The notes under the pieces: model-generated
Databases searched by the model: none
What the model was told of the DNA's origin: nothing
What the model saw: only the letters and a program-made list of their open reading frames with translations
Shown: piece after piece, positions 1 to 6,341 of the stretch
Layout of the letters: every line of letters begins with the position of its first letter
Numbering within the stretch: position 1 is the stretch's first letter
Assembly: GCA_937920005.1 (NCBI GenBank)
Contig: CALETF010000023.1
Coordinates: 1 to 6,377, forward strand
Length of the DNA stretch: 6,377 nucleotides
DNA from: an uncultured Candidatus Altimarinota bacterium
GTDB lineage: Bacteria > Patescibacteriota > Gracilibacteria > BD1-5 > JAGOOR01
Reading direction: 5' to 3'
Translations under genes and position numbers: made by a program

Positions 1-903
1 GGGATAAGGGGCATAATAAACTATACCACAATCATGGAGTTGATATATTTTAGTATCATCCTTATCAATATATATTTTCTCTCAAAATTTATTGGCAATC
101 TGAATATCAGGCGGTACTCATTTTCTTATTCCATCAGAAAAATCAGTTTTTGTTAAGAGCGAAAGTGCATACTGAGAAGAAGAAGGTGAAAGATATGATG
201 CAGTATATAAAATACGGAAAAACGATGAATACTCCTTGAGCGATATTGATGCCCTGATTTCTTCTTCTCCAGGTAAAAGTACGCCGAGATCTGTATCTAC
301 TTTTGTCAAAAATGAATATGGTATCTTTTTAAACAGGGCTTCTGTGGCTGTAATATTTGAGTTGACCATCATCTCCTCCAACAAATCCCTAACAGAGTAC
401 ATTTGGCCTACTTTGAGTTTATTTCTTGGAATAAACACTTTTTCACCGTCAGAATCAGCAATTTTTTCTATTTTTATTGTCTGATTGAGCAAATCCGGTT
501 CTTCTTCTGACCATTTCAAATAGGCTATAAAAATGGGCATTTTAAGGCTACGAATAGGTGCAAATAGTTCATTTTCTCGAATACCAAACCAAGGTCATCC
601 ATTATCGAGATTACGAACATATACTGACAATGAAATAGTTTTATCTATTTTGATTTCTTCAAAGATTCTCTTGGAAGTTTTCAGCTCAAATGGTACATAT
701 TTTATAGGTTTTTTCTGTGTATCTACACCAGGATCTATATATGATATATTTTTATTTCCAGTTAAATCAGAAGGAATTTCCCGAACAATAAAATGAGATA
801 TACTCGATGAGTAAAAAATACCCGCCAAAAAACCGAAAATAACAAACAATATTGCAGGTAAATAAGCAAGAAAGGTAAAATGATGCGGACGTATTTTTTT
901 CAT
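1..903 (-). CDS. Membrane-anchored class A beta-lactamase-like (serine hydrolase fold) protein, partial
   Basis: Partial gene: 301 codons are visible and the C-terminus lies beyond the left edge. It is continuous only with UGA as Gly (residues 103, 262 and 274). The start at 903 is chosen because a TATAAT box sits 7 bases upstream; the frame stays open to 984. Residues 1-6 are short and basic, then a hydrophobic segment (about 9-28) suggests a membrane anchor with the rest outside the cytoplasm. Residues about 105-301 resemble the class A beta-lactamase/D,D-peptidase fold: FAPIRSLKMPIFIAYLK (about 113-129), MMVNSNITATEAL (178-190) at the SDN position, NKFGEK (271-276) at the KTG position, then HDCGIVYYAPYP at the edge. 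The catalytic motifs are imperfect: the S-x-x-K serine position appears to be Arg118, SDN reads SNI and KTG reads KFG. It is divergent from murG, so a cell-wall role is plausible. The fold call is fairly sure; activity is doubtful. Confidence 0.7.
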
Positions 904-910
904 ACAGAGA

Positions 911-916
911 ATTATA
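911..916 (-). promoter_or_regulatory. -10 box for the beta-lactamase-like gene
   Basis: A perfect TATAAT on the minus strand, followed by 7 bases (TCTCTGT) and then the ATG at 903. Bacterial transcription usually starts 6-7 bases after the -10 box, so the mRNA would begin at or next to the start codon (leaderless). No convincing -35 element is seen. Confidence 0.6.
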
Positions 917-1009
917 TGGATTGAAAGGAAAAACAAAACATATTTGATACCTATTTTATGATAAATATACCTAATATAGCACAAAAATTCTCTATTTAAT
1001 GATTTTTAC

Positions 1010-1015
1010 TATAAT
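1010..1015 (+). promoter_or_regulatory. -10 box for the murG-thyA-ASCH-folA operon
   Basis: A perfect TATAAT followed by 6 bases (CACGAC) and the murG ATG at 1022, predicting a leaderless transcript. It shares the 118-base divergent gap (904-1021) with the minus-strand promoter at 911-916; nothing else recognisable lies in that gap. No good -35 match and no Shine-Dalgarno sequence are visible. Confidence 0.62.
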
Positions 1016-1021
1016 CACGAC

Positions 1022-2056
1022 ATGAACTCAAAAATAATGCTCGTATGAGGCGGAACAGGAGGACATGTCTTCCCTCTTCTGAATATAGCTCAATATATCA
1101 AAAAAAACTCTCCCGAAATTTCTTTTCATTGGGTTGGCGAAGCCCAAAGTATAGAATCAAAAGTAAGTTCAGAGAATGACATACCTTTTTCATCTATTAC
1201 ATGTGGTAAACTCAGGAGATATTTCTCACTCCAAAATCTTCTTATGCCTTTTCAGGTACTCATGGGAATAGTCCAGTCAATAGTCATTCTCCAAAGAGAA
1301 AAACCAACAGCGATATTTTCAAAAGGTGGCTATGTCTCCCTCCCTGTTGCCGTAACATCATGGATACTGGGAATACCTGTTTATCTCCATGAGTCAGACT
1401 CTATTCCTGGTCTTACCAATAAAGTAGTCGGGCGTTTCGCTTCGGGTATATTTTGTGCTTTTTCTGAGGCCGATAGCTTTTTTGAGACAAGCAAAATTCT
1501 CGGACATGGCTCACTTCTGTCGAATGAAATTCTCTCCCTTACAAACGAAGTAATACCTCCAAATCCACGAACCCAAATACTTGTCTCGTGTTGATCTCAG
1601 GGTTCAGCGAGTGTTTTTGATGCAGTAATTGAGCTTCTTCCGAGATTTTCTGATGTAGATTTTCATATTATACTCTGAGTGAAAAATCTTGATTATCGTA
1701 CAAAATTTAAGAAATTTCCCAATGTTCACATCTTTGATTTCTTCTACAATCAAACAGACTATCTCAAGATTGTTCAGCAGTGTGATCTCGTCATAGCTCG
1801 TAGTGGTTCAAGTATTTTTGAATTTGAAGCATTTGGGCTTCACATGATACTCATACCACATCCATTTACCGGCAACAACCATCAATATTGGAACGCAAAA
1901 GCCTTTGAAAAAAAAGGGCATGAGCTCCTAGAACAGAAAAATATCAGCGATTTAGCTCGTATAGTGGAGAAATACAGAACTTATAAAAAATCATCTGAAA
2001 AAACGGTGGTAGATACGACGATTTTTGATACAATAACTCAAACTCTTCTCAAATAA
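1022..2056 (+). CDS. murG: UDP-GlcNAc:lipid I N-acetylglucosaminyltransferase MurG
   Basis: MurG transfers GlcNAc from UDP-GlcNAc to lipid I to make lipid II on the cytoplasmic face of the membrane, the last intracellular step of peptidoglycan precursor synthesis. The 344-residue protein is close to the usual family length, but only with UGA as Gly at residues 9, 191 and 219. The GT-B layout is clear. The N-terminal loop VGGGTGGHVFP spans residues 8-18, with its first Gly encoded by UGA, and HESDSIPGLTNK starts at His123 in the acceptor domain. ILVSCGSQGS (about 186-195) opens the C-terminal domain, again with a UGA glycine. RSGSSIFEFE (260-269) and NHQYWNA (286-292) form the UDP-GlcNAc site. 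The ATG at 1022 sits 6 bases after TATAAT and leads straight into the Gly-rich loop, so the start is well supported. It is the first gene of the operon and ends in TAA 3 bases before thyA. Confidence 0.96.
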
Positions 2057-2059
2057 TCT

Positions 2060-2962
2060 ATGAAACAATACCACGACCTCCTCCGACATATCATGGAAAA
2101 AGGTGTCGACCGCGATGATCGCACAGGGACTGGGACTCGAAGTGTCTTTGGTTATCAATTTCGATGTGATCTTTCTGAGGGTTTTCCTCTCCTGACCACA
2201 AAAAAAGTATTTACGAAAGGTATCATTCATGAACTTCTCTGGTTCCTCGCTGGAGATACGAATATCAAATACCTCGTCGATAATGATGTGAAAATCTGGA
2301 ATGAATGGCCATTTCAAAACTATCTCGAAAAAAATAGCCTCGCGGACAAGTATCCAAAATATACACCAGAATGGGAAGAACAACTCGCTCTCTTCGTGCA
2401 AAAAGTAAAAGAAGACGCAGAATTTGCAAAAACATGGGGAGACCTGGGTCCAGTCTATGGTTACCAATGGAGAAACTTCAATGGCCAACATATCGACCAA
2501 ATACAAAAAGTGATTGATACTTGTAAGAAAAACCCAAACAGCCGTCGAAACCTCGTCGTAGCCTATAACCCTGCACAAGCAGACAGCATGGCACTTCCTC
2601 CATGTCATAGCCTCTTCCAATTCTATATTGCAAACAACAAGCTCTCTTGCCAGCTCTACCAACGCTCAGTCGATAGTTTCCTTGGCCTCCCCTTCAATAT
2701 AGCATCATATTCCCTCCTCGTTCATATGATTGCTCAAGTGTGTGATTTAGAAGTTGGCGACTTTGTCCACACTTCAGGGGACCTTCATATCTATCACAAC
2801 CACTTTGACCAGGTCAAAGAACAACTTTCTCGTACGCCAAAGGCACTTCCAAAACTCAAACTCAATCCAGAAATAAAGGATATTTTTGGCTTCAAATTTG
2901 AAGATTTTGAGATTCTCGACTATAATCCAGATCCAATGATAAAAGCTCCTATTGCTGTATAG
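2060..2962 (+). CDS. thyA: Thymidylate synthase ThyA
   Basis: ThyA methylates dUMP to dTMP using 5,10-methylenetetrahydrofolate and releases dihydrofolate. The 300-residue protein shows the family hallmarks: DRTGTGTRSVFG (20-31) with the phosphate-binding Arg21; SRRN (161-164) with the paired Arg162/Arg163; the nucleophile Cys182 in LPPCHSLFQF; QRSVD and GLPFNIASY (about 201-217); and HTSGDLHIYHNH near the C-terminus. It is longer than the 264-residue E. coli enzyme because of an insert around residues 88-125, as in other long-form ThyA proteins. It ends in IKAPIAV and TAG. There is no Shine-Dalgarno and no own promoter, so it probably relies on the murG promoter. It is the only complete gene here with no UGA codon; all of its roughly 15 glycines use GGN. 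folA, two genes downstream, supplies the matching reductase. Confidence 0.97.
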   Translation: MKQYHDLLRHIMEKGVDRDDRTGTGTRSVFGYQFRCDLSEGFPLLTTKKVFTKGIIHELLWFLAGDTNIKYLVDNDVKIWNEWPFQNYLEKNSLADKYPKYTPEWEEQLALFVQKVKEDAEFAKTWGDLGPVYGYQWRNFNGQHIDQIQKVIDTCKKNPNSRRNLVVAYNPAQADSMALPPCHSLFQFYIANNKLSCQLYQRSVDSFLGLPFNIASYSLLVHMIAQVCDLEVGDFVHTSGDLHIYHNHFDQVKEQLSRTPKALPKLKLNPEIKDIFGFKFEDFEILDYNPDPMIKAPIAV

Positions 2963-3292
2963 ATGAAAACTCTGAAATTTGCGCCCCATCTGATACCACA
3001 GATCATTTCCTGAGAAAAGACTTCTACTTGGAGACTCTTCGATGATAAAGAATTATCAATATGAGACGAAATTGAATTAAGAAATACTGAAGATGATACT
3101 ATTATAGGGCACGGACAGATAATATCTCTCACAGAAAAACAAATAAAAGATATAAATGAAGAAGATTGCGATGGGCATGAAAAATTTAAAAATACAGAAG
3201 AAATAATTACAAACCTCAGGAAATATTACGGCAATAGTGTAGATGAAGATTCTATTGTTAAAATAATACACTTTAACTTTAAAAAAGTATAA
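2963..3292 (+). CDS. Small ASCH-domain protein
   Basis: A 109-residue protein made almost entirely of an ASCH (ASC-1 homology) fold, a beta-barrel related to PUA domains. Characteristic parts are LKFAPHLIPQIISGEKTSTWRL (4-25), where Gly17 is UGA; the LSIGDEIEL stretch (31-39), where Gly34 is UGA; a following strand with GHGQIISL; and a C-terminal VKIIHFNF strand. The G-E-K-T-x-T-W-R signature is the best evidence. Known ASCH proteins bind RNA or nucleosides, and the E. coli member YqfB hydrolyses N4-acetylcytidine; the substrate here is unknown. Its ATG follows the thyA TAG directly with no gap, and folA starts 2 bases after its TAA, so it is likely co-expressed with both. Read with the standard code it is invisible as a gene. 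The family call is confident; the function is not. Confidence 0.85.
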
Positions 3293-3294
3293 CT

Positions 3295-3825
3295 ATGAAA
3301 TTTATCCTCGTTGCCGCCATGGCAAAAAATCGTGTGATTGGTAAAAATAATGGTCTTCCGTGGGATATCCCAGAAGAGCTGGCAGATTTCCGCGCATTTA
3401 CCCAAGGGAAGACGATTCTCATGGGTCGAAAAACTTATGAAGGACTCGGAAGGATTCTCCCAAAGAGGAGAAATATTATGCTGACACGAGATCCTTCAGG
3501 AGTGAAAATCTGAGATTTTCCGACAGTAGAAACAGAAAACGGATGGATAGTGGTTGGCGGTGAAAAAGGAGAAATAGAAATATATACTTCTATTGAAGAC
3601 GTCCAAAATCACCTAAAAGAAGACGAAGATTTGCTCGTTCTCTGAGGCTCTGAAGTATACAAACTTTTTCTCGACAATCCTCTCTCAGAAATTCGTCTCT
3701 CTGAAATTCATGGAGACTATGAAGGTGATACCTACTTCCCTGCTTTTGAGGAACTCTATGAAGAAGTCTCTCGTGAACAAAAAGAGGGTTATGATCTCGT
3801 CTGGTATAAACGAAAATTAGCGTAA
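3295..3825 (+). CDS. folA: Dihydrofolate reductase FolA
   Basis: DHFR reduces dihydrofolate to tetrahydrofolate with NADPH, regenerating the cofactor oxidised by ThyA in the same operon. The 176-residue protein has the usual bacterial length once UGA is read as Gly at residues 73 and 117. Visible motifs: ILVAAMAKNRVIGKNNGLPW (4-23), with the Met20-type loop; PEELADFRAFT (26-36), with Glu28 at the place of the E. coli catalytic Asp27; MGRKTYEGLG (43-52) for NADPH; LPKRRNIMLTR (55-65); and LGGSEVYKLF (116-125), whose first Gly of the GG pair is UGA. The region 74-105 is acidic. Glu as the catalytic acid is unusual for bacteria but normal in vertebrate DHFR. The last 9 bases overlap the convergent cupin gene. 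A TATAAC at 3288-3293 lies too close to the ATG to act as its promoter. Confidence 0.95.
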
Positions 3826-4347
3826 TTCTGATATTTTTTTACGGAGCCACTCTGGCCAATCAGGTGTACCATTTCTCATCGTCGTATCATACATTCTGAC
3901 TATGTTTTTCTCTCTATCCGATGCCTTTTCTGGTATCTGAGAAGTTCTGACTTCTGTCAGATACACATCGTGGTCAAAAGGATTGATATAGGCATGAAGA
4001 AAACCAGCTGGAGTAGAGAATTCATGGCCTTGTGGCACAAAAATCACCTCCAATTCCTGCACATATTTTTCATAGATTTCATCCAGTGTGAATTGTGATA
4101 CGTCAGTTTTTCAGACAACAAGAGCCATGTCCGTGAGTGCTATACCTTTTTCGTGATGTCCAGGATGTGTCGAGTTTCCATGATACTGGAGACTCAAGAA
4201 TTCTCCTGGTTTCACCCAGAGGATCTTATCGTCAAACTCTTCAGTTTCATGCGTCACATAATACGCTCCCCAAGGCTTCTCTTCATCAAATTGAAGAACA
4301 GTAAGAGCATGCTGTTGTAGGTAGTCTTGTACGAATTTATTTTTCAT
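3817..4347 (-). CDS. Cupin protein related to type II mannose-6-phosphate isomerase
   Basis: A 176-residue single-cupin protein, continuous with one UGA-Gly at residue 79. EKPWGAYYV (23-31) and LWVKPGEFLSLQYHG (43-57) match the opening of the cupin domain found in mannose-6-phosphate isomerase and the C-terminal half of GMP/PMI bifunctional enzymes. FVPQGHEFSTPAGFLHAYINP followed by an LTEV strand matches the second metal-ligand strand, and IVRMYDTTMR resembles the family's closing IVR-x-x-D motif. Candidate metal ligands are Gln54, His56 and a later His in FLHAYINP. Residues 58-70 (NSTHPGHHEKG) differ from the usual R-x-E-H-W segment, so the substrate may not be mannose-6-phosphate; a sugar-binding or sugar-isomerising role is the best guess. 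The start at 4347 is supported by a -10-like box 7 bases upstream. Its 3' end overlaps folA by 9 bases, tail to tail. Confidence 0.8.
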
Positions 4348-4354
4348 AGAGAGT

Positions 4355-4360
4355 ATGATA
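4355..4360 (-). promoter_or_regulatory. -10 box for the cupin gene
   Basis: TATCAT on the minus strand (5 of 6 to consensus), then 7 bases (ACTCTCT) and the ATG at 4347. The spacing matches the other leaderless-type promoters here. It lies in the 55-base divergent gap shared with the rhomboid promoter. Confidence 0.45.
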
Positions 4361-4390
4361 TTCCTCCGTTTGCAGAATCAAGGAAAAGTA

Positions 4391-4396
4391 TATACT
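4391..4396 (+). promoter_or_regulatory. -10 box for the rhomboid gene
   Basis: TATACT (5 of 6 to consensus), then 6 bases (TCCTCT) and the ATG at 4403, predicting a leaderless mRNA. A weak -35 candidate, TTTGCA, lies at 4369-4374 with a 16-base spacer. Confidence 0.5.
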
Positions 4397-4402
4397 TCCT
4401 CT

Positions 4403-4981
4403 ATGAAACACATCCATCTTCAAATGCCAGACTTGAGACATACTGATTGGAAGAGTCCTGTAAATACTATTTCAGCTCTCTCAATACTGGGTGGATTGAT
4501 ATATATTTTTTATCCAGATATTGTCATATACGGGGCTATCTGGTCGAGTCCGGTTGGTTTTTTTGGCAGAATTCAAGAATTTATCATGTATAGTTTCCTT
4601 CATGCAGGCTTTTTTCATACACTCAGTAATGTCATATTTTTTCTCTTTATTGGTCGTACCATCGAATTAACCCATGGTCAGAAGTGGACATGGATGCTCT
4701 GGTGATGGACAACCATCTTCGTAGGCATATTCCTCTCACTCTTTTCAGAGAGCCCAACTATTGGCGGAAGCGGTTTTGCTATGGCACTCCTCGCAATCTA
4801 TGCGCATGATTTCTACAGAAGAAAACAGTACGAAGATCTCAAAGGAGCCATTTTACTCCTCGTTATAAACATACTCCTCGGTCTTGGTGGTACAGTCAGC
4901 CTCATGGGACACTTCTCGGGAGCTCTCGCTGGGTATATATATACATGGTATATGCATAAACACTTTGGATTTATGCAATAA
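4403..4981 (+). CDS. Rhomboid-family intramembrane serine protease
   Basis: Rhomboids cut transmembrane substrates inside the membrane using a Ser-His dyad. The 192-residue protein needs UGA as Gly at residue 101. All key elements are present: FLHAGFFHTLSNVIFFLFIG (65-84), with His72 and Asn76 of the oxyanion region, followed by RTIE; GGSGF (121-125), with nucleophile Ser123 in the GxSG motif; and MGHFSGALAGY (168-178), with catalytic His170. Hydrophobic stretches near 24-45, 58-85, 97-115, 120-134, 147-165 and 168-183 fit a compact six-helix core without extra domains. The start at 4403 is chosen over the in-frame ATG at 4355 because a -10 box sits 6 bases before it, inside what the longer reading would translate. 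The gene is divergent from the cupin gene and overlaps the convergent kinase-like gene by 11 bases. The substrate is unknown. Confidence 0.9.
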
Positions 4982-5519
4982 TTCCTGCAGTTTTCATCAT
5001 ATTCAATACATCGACTACACCTTCTTCAACAGTTTTATTATTGTAATCATAGATTATATCGTAAACACTTTTGAAAATCTCATAATATTCATCTTCTTTG
5101 AGCCTATCCTCTGCCTTTTCATTCACATCTCATCGGCTTTTGATACGATTGTATAACGTATCTCTATTTACATCAAGATAAATGCTCAAAAAATTTACAT
5201 TATTCTGAAAACACCATTTCTTCAAAGCTACTAGTCCCATAATCTCACAATTCACTATGCCTGTTTGAGTCGGCGCAGGGAGACCATAATAAGAATTGTT
5301 GGATTTTCGAAAATAACACTCAATAATTTGATTATCTCTCAAGCGACTAATAAAGTCATCTTCCGTTACAAAAAAATACCCTCATTCATCTGGAAAACGT
5401 GGTTTACGACTTGTGTAGTTTTTTGTTTTTTCAAGTCAGAGTTTTTCATTGAGGACATCAATAATAGTAGTTTTTCAGCTACCTCATCGACCACCTATGT
5501 GAAGTATATAGTCTATCAT
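4971..5519 (-). CDS. Guanylate kinase-like P-loop nucleotide kinase
   Basis: A 182-residue protein that resembles guanylate kinase, which phosphorylates GMP to GDP with ATP. The P-loop GGRGGSGKTT (9-18) has two of its glycines (12 and 15) encoded by UGA; further UGA codons fall at residues 28, 46 and 130. YTSRKPR (35-41) followed by DEGGYFFV (44-51) matches the GMP-binding TTRxPRxGExxGxxYxFV region, IIECYFRKSNNSYYGLP matches the ExxxxxGNYYGT segment, and NRIKSRG with a later DRLKED fits the Arg-rich lid. The P-loop (GRGGSGKTT rather than GPSGAGKST) and several linkers diverge, so it may be the cell's guanylate kinase or a paralogue with another nucleotide substrate; no gene symbol is given. 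The start at 5519 is supported by TATACT 6 bases upstream. The TAA at 4971-4973 lies inside the tail of the convergent rhomboid gene. Confidence 0.82.
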
Positions 5520-5525
5520 ATTTTG

Positions 5526-5531
5526 AGTATA
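5526..5531 (-). promoter_or_regulatory. -10 box for the guanylate kinase-like gene
   Basis: TATACT on the minus strand, then 6 bases (CAAAAT) and the ATG at 5519. It occupies most of the 16-base gap after the upstream EEP gene, so the kinase-like gene may have its own leaderless transcript in addition to read-through. Confidence 0.5.
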
Positions 5532-5535
5532 AGAA

Positions 5536-6333
5536 TTACAGAGAAAAGTCGAGTACTAGAGGTAGATGGTCTGAAACAGCCACATCTCGTACATCACAGG
5601 ATAATACAGAAACGTTTTTTGTGAAAATATGATCAATTCCGAGTCACTCCCCATGAGGTATTCTCTGAAAATAGGGATGAATAGAGCGACACAAAGTATT
5701 TATAAATGATTCCGATTGTTGAGTTAATTTTTCTCGAATTATCTTTACTGCCATACTCTCATTACGGATATTGAAATCCCCCGTTAAAATCGTCGGCATA
5801 TCATCATGAGCATTAAGGTACTCCACTACCCTCTCCGCATCCTGCCATATCTGGAGCGTCTCAAGACAGTCATAAGAAACATGAAAATGTACTGTAAGAA
5901 GTCTAATGAGTCATCTCTCTGTTTGAACCTTTGTGACAAGAAAAGGAAGTGACCATTTCCATGCGTATGGATATCGTTCGTACTTAGGTTTATCAGAAAA
6001 TGATATACTGTCGTTTGGAACAATAGTTGGTGATTGTTCTCCGAAGTATTGTTGATTCTCTACCACAAGAGGAAAACGACTCAAAACACCAGCTCAGAGA
6101 GCGATTTTATATCCAATCATATCACGAAAAACTGTTGGATGAAAAACTGAATTCCAGCCAAATTTTCTCGATAATTCACCAACATAATCTCTCCGCTCGC
6201 CTCATTGTGGTCCAAAAAAAGAACCATCAGTGACTTCGACGAGCGAGAGAATATCTGGCTTTTCTGATTCCAAAAAATCCACCAAAGCATCAAAGTATTT
6301 AAACGATTCGACGTTAAGATGGATTAATTTCAT
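5536..6333 (-). CDS. Endonuclease/exonuclease/phosphatase (EEP) family hydrolase
   Basis: A 265-residue protein of the EEP (DNase I-like) superfamily, metal-dependent hydrolases of phosphodiester or phosphomonoester bonds. UGA encodes Gly at 44, 80, 141 and 230. Core motifs occur in the expected order: LNVE (6-9); DILSLVEV (27-34), with metal-binding Glu33; GVLSRFPL, the central strand; LLTVHFHVS (145-153); ILTGDFNIRNES (182-193), with Asp186 and Asn188; GIDHIF (232-237); and SDHLPLVLDF (254-263), with the catalytic Asp255-His256 pair. All catalytic positions look intact. There is no signal peptide or membrane segment, so a cytoplasmic enzyme is likely. The superfamily includes DNA repair nucleases, sphingomyelinases and inositol phosphatases, and I cannot tell which substrate applies. 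The ATG at 6333 begins the first conserved strand at once. There is no Shine-Dalgarno and no good -10 box at leaderless spacing, so it may be co-transcribed with a gene beyond the right edge. Confidence 0.88.
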
Positions 6334-6341
6334 AGGTTGTT

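Larger units (their letters stand above)
1022..3825 (+). other. Predicted operon murG - thyA - ASCH - folA
   Basis: Four same-strand genes are packed with gaps of 3, 0 and 2 bases. Only the first has a -10 box at promoter spacing from its ATG. This supports one transcript from the promoter at 1010-1015. It joins a peptidoglycan precursor enzyme to the dTMP/dihydrofolate cycle. Co-transcription is inferred from spacing alone. Confidence 0.7.

Noticed and set aside
236..796. Plus-strand open frames at 236-484 and 533-796
   Set aside because: Both are antisense to the beta-lactamase-like gene and have no recognisable motif or start signal.
904..984. Longer start at 984 for the beta-lactamase-like protein
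   Set aside because: It would place the perfect TATAAT at 911-916 inside the coding region and put a second hydrophobic stretch ahead of a good signal-anchor start.
1022..2056. murG, folA and others as pseudogenes broken by stop codons
   Set aside because: Only TGA interrupts them, the frame never shifts, motifs continue across each TGA, and many TGA sites fall on conserved glycines.
1991..2662. A 223-codon open frame on the minus strand across murG and thyA
   Set aside because: It lies antisense to strongly supported genes, shows no family motif and looks like a shadow of thyA codon use.
3288..3293. TATAAC as a promoter for folA
   Set aside because: It ends only 1 base before the ATG, so transcription would begin inside the coding region; folA is better explained as operon-internal.
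4355..4402. Longer rhomboid start at 4355
   Set aside because: The extra 16 residues contain the -10 box of the shorter gene and match no rhomboid feature; 4403 has the promoter spacing seen at other genes.
5436..5486. UGA as tryptophan or selenocysteine
   Set aside because: The P-loop, MurG and DHFR positions require Gly; Trp or Sec would not fit them, and no SECIS-like element is apparent.
5826..6233. Open frames on both strands over the EEP gene (5826-6023 minus, 6027-6233 plus)
   Set aside because: They overlap the EEP gene, whose conserved motifs run through the whole region in a different frame.
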